39,522 bases of DNA from Eubacteriales bacterium (GCA_030528845.1 JAUMYC010000001.1:1-39522), one strand, 5' to 3'. Positions 1-7,985 are shown, numbered from the stretch's first letter. Notes: a model not told the origin generated them from the sequence alone. Made by a program: numbers and translations.

Positions 1-1
1 C

Positions 2-625
2 GATCTGTGGAAAGCCGCCGACGAGACCTACCTGCGCATCGTCGATTACAAGCGCGGCGGCCGGGAGGTCGATTTCGCCCAGATCTATTACGGCCTGCAG
101 CTGCAGCTGCTCGTCTATCTCATCGCCGCCGGAGCCCTCTTCGACGCCAAATACGCCGCCGCGCTCTATTTCAACGTGTCCGACCCGCTGGTGAAGACCG
201 AGCTGACCGACCCGGCGCTCGTCGAGCAATCGCGCGAGAAGGAGCTGCGGCTGGACGGCATGATCCTCGCGGACAAAGAGGTGGTGCAGGCCATGTCCGA
301 CCCGCCGCAGCTGACTCTGCCCGTGCAGCTCAACCGTGACGGCACGCTGCGCAAAAACGACCGGCTGCTCACGGGCGAGGACTTTGCGCTGCTGGCGCGC
401 CATGCGCTCGCCTGCGCGCAGAGAGACCTCAGCGCGATCCGCTCGGGCGAGATCGGCGCGCAGCCCGTCTCGCTCGGTCATGCCGTGCCCTGCGCCTATT
501 GCGATTTCGCCGCCGTCTGCCGGCAGGACAGCTACACCGCCGCCCAGCGCGAACGCCGCCTGCGCCCGCTCAAGGCCGAGGAGGCGCTCGCCGCCCTGCG
601 CGAGGAGGCGCGATCCAAAGAATAA
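2..625 (+). CDS. addB: AddB, C-terminal part (ATP-dependent helicase/nuclease subunit B)
   Basis: This is the last ~207 codons of a gene that begins before the window. AddB works with AddA in double-strand break end processing; its C-terminus is a RecB-type nuclease. What is visible: a nuclease core with D-Y-K at 44-52 (in LRIVDYKRGG), then the Q-x-x-x-Y region (YGLQLQLLVYL), then a Cys cluster CAYCDFAAVC with spacing C-x2-C-x5-C, which is the pattern of the C-terminal ligands of the AddB 4Fe-4S cluster. The fourth Cys would lie upstream of the window. The stop at 623-625 is followed directly by a strong terminator, so no addA follows on this side; if present it would have to be elsewhere. 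Family assignment is firm; the alternative would be another PD-(D/E)XK Fe-S nuclease such as Cas4, which is much shorter. Confidence 0.88.
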   Translation, partial: DLWKAADETYLRIVDYKRGGREVDFAQIYYGLQLQLLVYLIAAGALFDAKYAAALYFNVSDPLVKTELTDPALVEQSREKELRLDGMILADKEVVQAMSDPPQLTLPVQLNRDGTLRKNDRLLTGEDFALLARHALACAQRDLSAIRSGEIGAQPVSLGHAVPCAYCDFAAVCRQDSYTAAQRERRLRPLKAEEALAALREEARSKE

Positions 626-629
626 CGCA

Positions 630-660
630 GAAGGCCGGAGGAGCAGTTCCTCCGGCCTTC
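630..660. terminator. Bidirectional terminator between addB and the XRE regulator
   Basis: Inverted repeat with arms GAAGGCCGGAGGA (630-642) and TCCTCCGGCCTTC (648-660), perfect 13-bp stem and a 5-nt loop, followed on the plus strand by GTTTCATTTT. It lies 5 nt after the addB stop and 3 nt from the stop of the converging regulator gene, so it can serve both. Confidence 0.8.
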
Positions 661-663
661 GTT

Positions 664-1398
664 TCATTTTGCCCCTTCTTCGAAAAACCCGAGCAGCTCC
701 TCCGCGCCGATTCCCCCGGGCGCATAGCCCAGTGAGAAGGGGATCTCCCTCCCCGCGGCCACGTCGCGCAGCACCTGCGATGCGATATCGAACGAGCGCG
801 CCAGCATTTTGGCCCGCTCTCCGTCGCCGGCGATCCCCGGCTGCAGCATCTCTCGGCATTCCCAGATATGCCCGAGTGTCCTTGCCATGGCCTCAGCCCT
901 GTCCTGCTGCCCGTCCGCGCGATAGAGAAAGCACAGGTTCGCACGCACGGTCGAGCGCAGCTTGTCCTGCATGCAGCGGCCCAGCACGCGCTCCGAGAGC
1001 ACGATCGCCTCGGTGCGGTCCTGCCGGCGGCCCGTCCTGCCCAGCGCGAGCGCAAGTTCCGCCGCGAGCCCGTCGTCCTTCGGATCGGCCGAAAGCGCCT
1101 CTCGCAGGATGGCGGCTGCGCCGTCCCAATCTCCCTGTCTCTCCTTGTCCAGCGCCTTGGTGAAGGTCTCGCGGCGTTTCTCTTCGCCGCAGATCTCGTC
1201 CATGCCCAGCAGCTCGTCCAGCGTCACGCCAAAGATATTGGCCAGAGACGGCAGCAGCTCGATGTCCGGATAGCACACGCCGAGCTCCCAGCGCGAGACC
1301 GACTGGCAGGTCACGCCGATGGTCTGCGCCAGCTCGTCCTGCGTCATTGCGTGCCGCGCGCGCAGCCGCTTGATCCTCTCTCCCACGGGCAGCTTCAT
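664..1398 (-). CDS. XRE-family transcriptional regulator with TPR-like C-terminal part
   Basis: 244 aa. Residues 5-60 form a Cro/CI-type helix-turn-helix (GERIKRLRARHAMTQDELAQ, then VTCQSVSRWELGVCYPDIE and LPSLANIFGVTLDELLG), the usual form in small Firmicute regulators. The rest is an alpha-helical region rich in Ala/Leu/Arg with repeats reminiscent of TPRs (around DPKDDGLAAELALALG and RSTVRANLCFLYRADG), probably for dimerisation or ligand/peptide sensing. The start at 1398 is chosen over the upstream in-frame start at 1443 because AAGGAGG sits 10 nt before it and the added N-terminus would be Arg-rich and non-conserved. It is transcribed divergently from fucI with ~210 bp between, so control of fucI or autoregulation is possible but not shown. 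Target unknown. Confidence 0.85.
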   Translation of the reverse strand: MKLPVGERIKRLRARHAMTQDELAQTIGVTCQSVSRWELGVCYPDIELLPSLANIFGVTLDELLGMDEICGEEKRRETFTKALDKERQGDWDGAAAILREALSADPKDDGLAAELALALGRTGRRQDRTEAIVLSERVLGRCMQDKLRSTVRANLCFLYRADGQQDRAEAMARTLGHIWECREMLQPGIAGDGERAKMLARSFDIASQVLRDVAAGREIPFSLGYAPGGIGAEELLGFFEEGAK

Positions 1399-1514
1399 AG
1401 TCCCTCTCCTCCTTGCGCGTCGTTTTTTATTATTTTGCCGCAAAACGCCCCGCGGCGCAACGGCGCATTTGGAGAGAGAACATCACTTTGCCTGTGAAAA
1501 CCGCGCTCTCCCCC

Positions 1515-1543
1515 TTTTCTTTTTGTAAACCTTTGGTTATAAT
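1515..1543 (+). promoter_or_regulatory. Probable sigma-A promoter of fucI
   Basis: TATAAT at 1538-1543 with a weak -35 (TTTTCT, 1515-1520) at 17-bp spacing. The -10 is perfect; the weak -35 suggests an activator may be needed. It lies ~65 bp before the fucI start. Confidence 0.5.
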
Positions 1544-1607
1544 ACAAATGATAGCGGCACTCTTCGCGCCGCAGGAGCCTTTTGAAACGAAAGGAGCGAA
1601 CTTCACC

Positions 1608-3443
1608 ATGGCAAATCCTTCTTCCTTCCCGATAAATGAACCGAAAAACCGCCTCGTGGGGCATCTGCCCAAGATCGGCATCCGCCCCTGCATCGACGGC
1701 CGCCGCGGCGCGCTGAAGGTGCGCGAAAGCCTTGAAGAGCAGACGATGACCCTCGCCAAGGCCGCCGCCGAGTTCCTCAGCGCCAACCTCAAGCATTCCT
1801 GCGGCCTGCCGGTCGAATGCGTCATCGCGGACACCACCATCGGCCGCGTGGCCGAAGCCGCCGCCTGTCAGGAAAAGTTCGAGCGCGAGGGCGTGGGTCT
1901 GACCATCACCGTCACCCCCTGCTGGTGCTACGGCTCCGAGACCATGGACATGGATCCCACCACGCCCAAGGCCGTCTGGGGCTTTAACGGCACAGAGCGC
2001 CCCGGCGCGGTCTATCTCGCCGCCGTGCTCGCCGCGCACGCCCAGAAGGGCATCCCCGCCTTCGGCATCTACGGCCACGACGTGCAGGACGCGGACATGG
2101 CCTCCACCATCCCGGACGACGTCAAGGAAAAGCTGCTGCGCTTTGCCAAGGCCGGCCTCGCCGTCGCCACCATGAAGGGCAAGAGCTATCTCTCCATGGG
2201 CTCCACTTCCATGGGCATCGCCGGCTCCATCGTGAACCCGAGCCTGCTGGAGCGCTACTTTGGCATGCGCTCCGAGTCCGTCGATATGTCCGAATTCACC
2301 CGCCGCTGGGAAGAGGGCATCTACGACCACGACGAATATGAACAGGCGCTTGCATGGGCCAAGGAAAACATGGTCATGGGCTGGGACAAGAACCCCGAAG
2401 AGCTGCAGCACAGCCCCGAGCGCAAGGAGTGGTCTTTGGAGACCAACGTGAAGATGGCCATCATCGCCCGCGATATGATGGTGGGCAACCCGCGTCTGGC
2501 GGAGCTTGGCCACATCGAAGAATCCGTCGGCCACAACGCCATCCTCTCCGGCTTCCAGGGCCAGAGGCAGTGGAACGACCATTATCCCAACGGCGACTTC
2601 ATGGAGAGCCTTTTCTCGTCCTCCTTTGACTGGACCGGCCTGCGCGAGCCCTACCTCATGGCCACAGAAAACGACCATCTCAACGGCCTGTGCATGCTCA
2701 TGTCCAAGCTGCTGACCAACCTCGCCCCCGGCTTTGCCGACGTGCGCACCTATTGGTCCCCCGAGGCCGTCGAGCGCGTGACGGGCTGGAAGCCCGAGGG
2801 CGAAGCCGCCAACGGCTTTATCCACCTGATCAACTCCGGCGCGGTCTGCCTCGATGCCGCGGGCGAGCTCACCGACGAAGAAGGCAAGCCCTGCATGAAG
2901 CCCTGGTATGACATGACCAGCGAGGACGCCGCCAAGACCATGGAAGCCACCCAGTGGTGCTATGCCGACCTCGGCTATTTCCGCGGCGGCGGCTTCTCCG
3001 CGCATCTCAAGAGCAAGGGCGGCATGCCTCTGACCATGACCCGCCTCAACATCGTCGAAGGCCTCGGCCCGGTCATGCAAATCGCCGAGGGCTGGTCTGT
3101 GGACCTGCCCGAGCATGTGCACGACACCCTCGACAAGCGCACCGACCCCACCTGGCCGACCACTTGGTTCGTGCCGCGCCTGACCGGCGCAGACGCCTTC
3201 ACCGACGTCTACTCCGTCATGAACAACTGGGGCGCCAACCACGGCGCGTTCGTCTACGGCCATGTCGGCGCGGAGATCATCACGCTCTGCTCCATGCTGC
3301 GCATCCCCGTGTGCATGCATAACGTGCCCGACGAGCAGATCTTCCGCCCGTCCGCATGGAACGCCTTCGGCACCAAGGACCGCGAGGGCGCGGATTATCG
3401 CGCCTGCGCCGCCTACGGCCCGATGTACGGCAACAAGCTCTGA
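1608..3443 (+). CDS. fucI: L-fucose isomerase
   Basis: 611 aa, close to the ~590-600 aa of FucI. The enzyme is a cytosolic Mn-dependent ketol isomerase converting L-fucose to L-fuculose (many also act on D-arabinose). Family signatures seen: [18 protein letters not shown] at the N-terminus, [19 protein letters not shown] with Glu333, [10 protein letters not shown] with Asp356, and WGANHGAF with His545, which correspond to the two acidic metal ligands and the His of E. coli FucI. Start at 1608 is chosen because AAAGGAG lies 11 nt upstream and the protein family begins near here. Codon use matches the neighbours. No fuculokinase, aldolase or transporter is next to it, so it stands alone; other pathway genes must be elsewhere. 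A strong hairpin terminator follows. Confidence 0.93.
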   Translation: MANPSSFPINEPKNRLVGHLPKIGIRPCIDGRRGALKVRESLEEQTMTLAKAAAEFLSANLKHSCGLPVECVIADTTIGRVAEAAACQEKFEREGVGLTITVTPCWCYGSETMDMDPTTPKAVWGFNGTERPGAVYLAAVLAAHAQKGIPAFGIYGHDVQDADMASTIPDDVKEKLLRFAKAGLAVATMKGKSYLSMGSTSMGIAGSIVNPSLLERYFGMRSESVDMSEFTRRWEEGIYDHDEYEQALAWAKENMVMGWDKNPEELQHSPERKEWSLETNVKMAIIARDMMVGNPRLAELGHIEESVGHNAILSGFQGQRQWNDHYPNGDFMESLFSSSFDWTGLREPYLMATENDHLNGLCMLMSKLLTNLAPGFADVRTYWSPEAVERVTGWKPEGEAANGFIHLINSGAVCLDAAGELTDEEGKPCMKPWYDMTSEDAAKTMEATQWCYADLGYFRGGGFSAHLKSKGGMPLTMTRLNIVEGLGPVMQIAEGWSVDLPEHVHDTLDKRTDPTWPTTWFVPRLTGADAFTDVYSVMNNWGANHGAFVYGHVGAEIITLCSMLRIPVCMHNVPDEQIFRPSAWNAFGTKDREGADYRACAAYGPMYGNKL

Positions 3444-3460
3444 TCCGTCGATCTATTGCG

Positions 3461-3497
3461 AGCGGTGCCTTCTTTTTTCAAAGAAGGCACCGCTTTT
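3461..3497 (+). terminator. Terminator of fucI
   Basis: Arms AGCGGTGCCTTCTTT (3461-3475) and AAAGAAGGCACCGCT (3480-3494), perfect 15-bp stem, loop TTTC, then TTT. The inner part (TTTCTTTTTTCAAAGAAA-like) recurs in the terminator at 30437-30474, so the two share a building plan. Confidence 0.8.
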
Positions 3498-3506
3498 GTC
3501 TGCAGC

Positions 3507-3760
3507 CTTGTAGGGGCGACCCTTGCCATCGCCCGTCCATTCGGGTCGGCGCAAGGCCGACCCCTGCAACAGAACGTCACTCCATATTTTCCGCTCCGAC
3601 TTGTAGGGGCGACCCTTGCCATCGCCCGTCCATTCGGGTCGGCGCAAGGCCGACCCCTGCAACAGAACGTCACTCCATATTTTCCGCTCCGTCTTGTAGG
3701 GGCGACCCTTGCGGTCGCCCGCCTATTCGGGTCGGCGCAAGGCCGACCCCTACAAACATA
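3507..3760. repeat. Tandem array of three structured palindromic repeats (93-bp unit)
   Basis: Units begin at 3507, 3600 and 3693 (CTTGTAGGGGCGACC...). Units 1 and 2 are 93 bp and identical except for the last base; unit 3 stops after ~68 bp. Each unit is a ~62-bp folded core plus a 31-bp tail that contains CACTCCATATTTTCCGCTCC. In unit 3 the core has an outer stem TTGTAG/CTACAA, a first hairpin GGGCGACC/GGTCGCCC with loop CTTGC, an 8-nt linker, and a second hairpin GGGTCGGC/GCCGACCC with loop GCAAG. Units 1-2 keep the second hairpin and an outer stem with one G-T wobble but have a first hairpin of only 6 bp. Open reading frames through the array are by-products of the repeat. It lies between a terminated gene and a converging gene, the usual place for REP-like elements. 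No transposase is present. Confidence 0.9.
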
Positions 3761-3820
3761 ACCGCTTCCCCACGGCACATTCTTCGCCTGTTTCCGGCAG
3801 CAATATCCATAAATAACAAC

Positions 3821-3844
3821 AGCGCCCGTCCTGCGACGGGCGCT
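3821..3844 (-). terminator. Terminator of the P-loop kinase gene
   Basis: Arms AGCGCCCGTC (3821-3830) and GACGGGCGCT (3835-3844), 4-nt loop; on the minus strand it is followed by a T-rich run (TGTTGTTATTTAT). It begins 7 nt past the stop of the minus-strand gene. Confidence 0.7.
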
Positions 3845-3851
3845 GCCTTCT

Positions 3852-4514
3852 TTATCCGAAGAAATGGGCTTCCACTGCGGCCAGCGCGTCCTCGGCGGTG
3901 GTCGTTTCGGTGCGCTTCCAGACGAAAAAACCGCTCTGTTCAAACTCGGCGTAATGCTCCGGGCTGTTGATCGCGGCCAGACACGCGCGGAAGTTTGCCA
4001 GCGCGGCCTGCGGATCGGGGAATTTCAGCAACTCCTGATAGAGGAACTGCTTTTCCGCGTCCGGCCGGTCGAAAAAGCGTTCCACGCTCATGCTCTGCGG
4101 GCTGAGCATGAAGGCGACATGCCTGTCGTCCGAGATCTCGCGCAGGAGCTCCGGCGAGATATTGGTATCGGCAAAGATCTTTTTCCCCTGCGGCGCAAGC
4201 TGGATCAGCCGCAGGATCTCCAGCTCCGCCGCTTCCTTTCCCGTGCCCCGGATCCACGCGTCATACTCTTCCGGCGTGCGCGAGAGGAATTCCCTCCAGC
4301 CGCTCATGGTCTGAAAATAGCCGATGTTCGGCTGGTGCTGCGGGTCGGTCAGCGCTTCCAGCTGCGCGTGGTAATTCTCGCCGCATTCGATGCCGCCATG
4401 TTTTTCCGCCAGCATATGTACCACGGTGGATTTTCCCGCGTAGGCAGTTCCGTTGATAAAATACACGTTCTCGAACAGCTTTTTGAGCAAATTTGCTTCA
4501 ATACCGATCTTCAT
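3852..4514 (-). CDS. P-loop NTPase, probable small-molecule kinase of unknown substrate
   Basis: 220 aa. A Walker A motif GTAYAGKST (residues 22-30) lies in the context VYFINGTAYAGKST, preceded by a short basic helix; this layout is that of small kinases of the AAA/shikimate-kinase-like group. No clear adenylate-kinase lid or known substrate motif is recognised. Later parts such as GKKIFADTNIS (a likely Walker B-type strand) and DRHVAFMLSPQSMSVERFFDR (possible lid) fit a nucleoside or sugar kinase fold, but this is inference. The start at 4514 is set by AAGGAG 8 nt upstream (reading TCTT then ATG); an open frame upstream of it has no ribosome site. Monocistronic, with its own terminator. Function unknown. 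Confidence 0.75.
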   Translation of the reverse strand: MKIGIEANLLKKLFENVYFINGTAYAGKSTVVHMLAEKHGGIECGENYHAQLEALTDPQHQPNIGYFQTMSGWREFLSRTPEEYDAWIRGTGKEAAELEILRLIQLAPQGKKIFADTNISPELLREISDDRHVAFMLSPQSMSVERFFDRPDAEKQFLYQELLKFPDPQAALANFRACLAAINSPEHYAEFEQSGFFVWKRTETTTAEDALAAVEAHFFG

Positions 4515-4781
4515 AAGATACTCCTTTTTCGAATAGGACGTTGGGATATTATAATTGCGGGGAGAGCTTTTCTTCGAAAAAAGTAAAGCCCTCCCGAACC
4601 CCTTCAGAAGAAATCGCATTTGGGCGCAGAAAATCATTCATAGCCTCATTCTTCATGCACCGCGAATAACTCATATCGATTTCTGTTGCCTTATCTTCCT
4701 TTTGAGTAATAAAATCCCATTGTAGGTCCTCCTCGAAAATCGGCCCGACATCATTCATGGCCTTATAAGCTGCTAATCCTT
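4515..4781. other. A+T-richer intergenic stretch with a 69-codon minus-strand reading frame
   Basis: Base composition here is visibly lower in G+C than in the flanking genes. The minus strand has an open frame from ATG at 4758 to TAA at 4549 (starts MNDVGPIFEEDLQWDFITQ, ends FTFFEEKLSPQL). It has no clear ribosome binding site (only an AAGG close to the ATG), no recognised domain, and codon use unlike the neighbours. It may be a small protein, a gene remnant, or chance. No terminator is evident after the MutS-like gene that ends at 4782, so this stretch may be transcribed from upstream and could also carry the promoter of the kinase gene. Confidence 0.4.
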
Positions 4782-6254
4782 TTATTCTTCGCCAAAGACG
4801 CGCCTGTACACGTCGTCGCCGTAGCCCGTGCGCTGCGGCTCGCCCTCGCTCAGGCGGAACGAGCGCTGCCCGTCGGAGAGCCTCTCCGCGCGCAGGAACA
4901 CATACGCCGGGTCTTTTTTCTCGTAGAACGGGTTGGAGAGCTGATAGAGATGCGTCACGGAGAAGACCTCCACGTCGCTCTCCAGCAGCGCCTGCGTGAT
5001 CTGCCGGCCGATCTCCGCGCCCTCGCGCTCGTTCGTCGCCGCGAAGGATTCGTTGAACAGCACCGTCGCGCCCTTTTTGACGCAGTTGGCGATCTTGCTC
5101 ATGCGCTCGAGCTCCTCGTCGAGCTTGCCGCTGTCCATCTTCGCGTCCTCTTCCTTGCGGAAATGCGTGAACAGGCCGCTGGCGATGTGGCTGCAATAGG
5201 AGCTCGCCGCCACGAACATGCCGCTTTGCAGCATGATCTGCGATTGGCCCAGCGAGCGCAGGAAGGTGGATTTGCCGCCCTGATTTGCACCGGTGATGAC
5301 AAAGAGGCGCTTTGCGGCGTAGTCCATATCGTTGCCCACCACGCTGCGCACGCCGATGAGCGGCAGGCTCGCGTCGTAGAGGTTGACATAGGTCCTGCGC
5401 CTCTCGCCCTCGGCGATGGTCGGCATGCACACGTTCAGGCCGCGCCCGGTCAGCGCCTCGCGCAGGTTCAGGCAGCCCACATAAAAGCCCAGCTCGTCGC
5501 GCAGAGACGTGAAAAACTGCAGCACATGATCCGTCGCCTGCGCCAGCACGTTCACATTTTCGCTGATGACGCGCGCCTTGCGCAGTTCCAGGTCCTTGAG
5601 CCCGTCCTCATCCTTGGAGGAAATGGAGATGGACGGCGCAAACATCCACTTGAGCTTGAGCCCCTTTTTCTCCAGACGGCGCATGGTGTATTTTTCGCCC
5701 TGCAGCTTTTCGCCGAAGCGCGCGCTGATGAGCATGCCCTCGCTGAAGGAGAGCTCGTCCAGATGCGCGTTCACCTCGGCAAAATAGGCGTCGCTGAGCT
5801 CCTCGCGCAGCATGTCGATCAGCTGTACGAGTCCCTTGCTGTGAAATTTGCCGTAATAGCTGTCCGCGATGGCGCGCAGCTTTTTGAGCTGCTCCATCGT
5901 CATGCGCAAAATCTCCACCGCGCCCCGGAAGAGCGCGTTCATCTGGCTCTGCAGCCAGACGTGCTCCTTCTTGCGGCGATAGAGCGTCTCCACCGCCACG
6001 TCATAGACCTCGCGCGCAAACTGCGGCGCGGCGATCAGCTCGGTCAGGATCTCCTGTCGATACAGGATATCGCTCTTTTGCGTGCAGTAATGCAGCAGAG
6101 CCGCCTCGCAGGCCCTGCGCATATCCTCGTCGCCCTTGGACATGGCGTCCAAAATGACGTTCAGTTCCAGATCGTTCAGCAGCAGCGTCTTCTCGAAGGG
6201 ATATTCCTCCGGCACGAAAAACGCCCTGTCCGGATACATCAAAAGCGCCTTCAT
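4782..6254 (-). CDS. MutS-like DNA mismatch repair ATPase, second gene of the pair
   Basis: 490 aa, far shorter than MutS (~850 aa) or MutS2 (~780 aa). It lacks the N-terminal mismatch-recognition and connector domains, and consists of a helical lever/clamp-like region (1-300) and a C-terminal MutS-type ABC ATPase. Seen: Walker A TGANQGGKST (321-330, Lys328), signature-like region GKLDEELERMSKI (377-389), a Walker B-like TVLFNESFAATN (397-408) and the conserved His in SVTHLYQLS (His435). Asn401 occupies the place of the Walker B Asp; Glu402 is kept. The start ATG overlaps the upstream gene's stop (ATGA) and follows GGAGG, so translation is coupled. The pair probably forms a heterodimer; no smr nuclease domain, so not MutS2. 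Role in DNA repair or recombination is inferred only from the fold. Confidence 0.85.
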   Translation of the reverse strand: MKALLMYPDRAFFVPEEYPFEKTLLLNDLELNVILDAMSKGDEDMRRACEAALLHYCTQKSDILYRQEILTELIAAPQFAREVYDVAVETLYRRKKEHVWLQSQMNALFRGAVEILRMTMEQLKKLRAIADSYYGKFHSKGLVQLIDMLREELSDAYFAEVNAHLDELSFSEGMLISARFGEKLQGEKYTMRRLEKKGLKLKWMFAPSISISSKDEDGLKDLELRKARVISENVNVLAQATDHVLQFFTSLRDELGFYVGCLNLREALTGRGLNVCMPTIAEGERRRTYVNLYDASLPLIGVRSVVGNDMDYAAKRLFVITGANQGGKSTFLRSLGQSQIMLQSGMFVAASSYCSHIASGLFTHFRKEEDAKMDSGKLDEELERMSKIANCVKKGATVLFNESFAATNEREGAEIGRQITQALLESDVEVFSVTHLYQLSNPFYEKKDPAYVFLRAERLSDGQRSFRLSEGEPQRTGYGDDVYRRVFGEE

Positions 6255-7801
6255 GCCTCCAGCCTCCCCTTGAGCTGCTCATAGGTCAGCGCGTGTTTTT
6301 TGGCGATATACATCGCATAAGCCAGACCGTCGGCCGCCTTGCGCTCGATGCGGAAGGTGCGCGTCTGCGAGCCGGGCTGCACAGTGCTCATCATGCTCAC
6401 CGTCTCCGGGCCGAAGGCGGCCATCTCGTCGATAAACGTGACCCAGACCGCCGTCGCGCCGATGTCCACCAGCTTTTTCATCACCTTTTTGGAGATGGCG
6501 GTGGCGTCGTCGAGCGTGGTGGAGGCGAAGATCTCGTTGATGACAAAGAAGCTGCTGCGGTCGGCCTGCTCGAGCATGGGCTTGATGCGCACGAGGTCGT
6601 CCATGAGCTTGCCCGCGCCGTTTTCCACGTTCTCTTCCTTTTCAAAATGCGTGAAGATGCCGGTAACGGGCGGGAGCACCGCAGCCGTGCCCGGCACGGG
6701 CAGGCCGAGGCGCGCCAGATGCATCATCTGGCCGACCGAGCGCGCGAAGGTGGTCTTGCCGCCCTGATTCGGGCCGGAGACCACGATCACCCTCTCGGGC
6801 GGGTCGAGATAGAAGCCGTTGGTCACAGGCGCTTCCGGCGAGGAGAGCATATTGTGCGCCAGCGCCAGATCGAAGCATTCTGCCGCCTCGATCCTCTCCC
6901 CCTCCCCGGCAAAGCGCGGGCAGACGAAGGAGAGCGCGCGCTTTTTGACCGGCGCGATGTAGGAAAGGAACGAGAAGTAAAACTGCATCTCCAGCCCGAA
7001 GCGCTCCGCCGTCGCATCCAAAAAGCGCACATGCTGCCTGCACAGCGCGGTCAGGTCCTTAAACTCGTCCGGATACATCTTGACCAGCATTTCCAGAATG
7101 CCGCTCTCGTCGTGATTGGCGATGGCGTTTTCGTTGAGCTTGTGCTTATATTCCTGCGTCTGGCGCTGCGCGAATTTGTCGAACAGGCGGCGCACATATT
7201 CGCCCTCGTCTTCCTGTCCTTCGTATTTGCGCAGCTTGATGGTGCTGTTCTTGACCAGCAGACAGTAGTTCGCCTCGTCAAAGGCCTGCCGCACGCGCAC
7301 GGTGTGCTCAAAAAACGCCTTCCAGCCGGGGCTTGCAAAGAGCTGCTCGATATGCCCGGCAAAGCCGCGCAGCGCTTCGGAGCGCATGTTCAGCTCCTTG
7401 GCCCTGTCGGCAAAGTCCTGCAGCGCGACGATATATTTCACCGCCGCGTTGAGGAACTGGCCCTTGGTCATGGCGTTGTTCTCCATCGGGCCCTGCCCGG
7501 CCAGAGAGCTCTCCAGCTTGGGCAGCAGGCGGGAGACGGCTACCAAAATATCGCACACGCTCTTGGCGGCCTGCATGATCTGCATATCCTCCAGCTCGCG
7601 CACGGCCTCCTGCCGATAGCGGATCGTCTCCTCGTCGCGCAGGATCGTATAATAATGCTTTGCAATGTCGAATTTTTCATATTCTTCCATCGCGCAGGCC
7701 GTGATCTGATCCAGATTCAGATCCTTGAAATACTCCGGCATCTGCCAGACATATTCCTTCGGCTCCTTCTCCTGCGCGGGAAAAAGACAGCTGTAATACA
7801 A
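6251..7801 (-). CDS. MutS-like DNA mismatch repair ATPase, first gene of the pair
   Basis: 516 aa paralogue of the next gene with the same build: helical N-terminal lever region and a MutS-type ATPase. Walker A is SGPNQGGKTT (342-351, Lys349). The Walker B-like strand reads SFFVINEIFASTT (417-429), with Asn422 in place of the usual Asp and Glu423 kept. The segment matching the conserved Thr-His of MutS reads VTFIDEM (454-460), with Phe455 in place of His455-equivalent, unlike the partner protein. Translation starts at TTG (7799-7801): AGGAGG at 7808-7813 is 6 nt upstream and no ATG is better placed. Its stop overlaps the ATG of the second gene. A promoter and a 5' hairpin lie upstream. DNA-binding partner and pathway unknown. 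Confidence 0.85.
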   Translation of the reverse strand: MYYSCLFPAQEKEPKEYVWQMPEYFKDLNLDQITACAMEEYEKFDIAKHYYTILRDEETIRYRQEAVRELEDMQIMQAAKSVCDILVAVSRLLPKLESSLAGQGPMENNAMTKGQFLNAAVKYIVALQDFADRAKELNMRSEALRGFAGHIEQLFASPGWKAFFEHTVRVRQAFDEANYCLLVKNSTIKLRKYEGQEDEGEYVRRLFDKFAQRQTQEYKHKLNENAIANHDESGILEMLVKMYPDEFKDLTALCRQHVRFLDATAERFGLEMQFYFSFLSYIAPVKKRALSFVCPRFAGEGERIEAAECFDLALAHNMLSSPEAPVTNGFYLDPPERVIVVSGPNQGGKTTFARSVGQMMHLARLGLPVPGTAAVLPPVTGIFTHFEKEENVENGAGKLMDDLVRIKPMLEQADRSSFFVINEIFASTTLDDATAISKKVMKKLVDIGATAVWVTFIDEMAAFGPETVSMMSTVQPGSQTRTFRIERKAADGLAYAMYIAKKHALTYEQLKGRLEA

Positions 7802-7819
7802 AATAAGCCTCCTGCTCTC

Positions 7820-7841
7820 GTCTGCGCGCGCACGCGCAGAC
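7820..7841 (-). promoter_or_regulatory. Hairpin in the 5' leader of the MutS-like pair
   Basis: Perfect 9-bp stem GTCTGCGCG (7820-7828) / CGCGCAGAC (7833-7841) with a 4-nt loop. It lies between the predicted transcription start (~7852) and the Shine-Dalgarno (7808-7813), ending 6 nt before it. It has no following T run, so it is not a terminator; it could limit or stabilise the message. Confidence 0.5.
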
Positions 7842-7858
7842 TTTCTCCATTACATCAT

Positions 7859-7887
7859 ATTTTAACATATCCGCACGCCATAGGCAA
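7859..7887 (-). promoter_or_regulatory. Sigma-A promoter of the MutS-like pair
   Basis: On the minus strand TTGCCT (7882-7887), 17-bp spacer, TAAAAT (7859-7864). Two thirds of each hexamer or better match consensus and the A+T-rich context stands out. The leader to the TTG start is ~50 nt. Confidence 0.6.
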
Positions 7888-7944
7888 CGAGCACATTTTT
7901 ACGAAACTGAAAACATTTACAAACTCCGGTCTGTTTTACGGCGC

Positions 7945-7970
7945 AAAAAAGAGAGCCGCGCGCGCGGCTC
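7945..7970 (-). terminator. Terminator of the D-lactate dehydrogenase gene
   Basis: An 18-bp perfect palindrome GAGCCGCGCGCGCGGCTC (7953-7970) followed on the minus strand by TCTTTTTT. It lies 16 nt after the stop. Confidence 0.85.
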
Positions 7971-7985
7971 CCTTCGGGCTCTGTT

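Noticed and set aside
1395..3320. 641-codon open frame on the minus strand across fucI
   Set aside because: Antisense shadow in high-G+C coding DNA; no ribosome site, low-complexity Gly/Ala/His composition, and fucI is certain.
3507..3760. CRISPR array
   Set aside because: Only three units, unit 93 bp with an almost identical 'spacer' part; no cas genes.
3413..3943. Frames of 100-200 codons through the tandem repeats, with repeated peptide units
   Set aside because: The peptide repeats come from the DNA repeat (93 bp is divisible by 3), not from a coding gene; no ribosome site.
4782..7801. MutS2 (Smr-type) gene
   Set aside because: No Smr nuclease domain, far shorter, and two separate paralogues.
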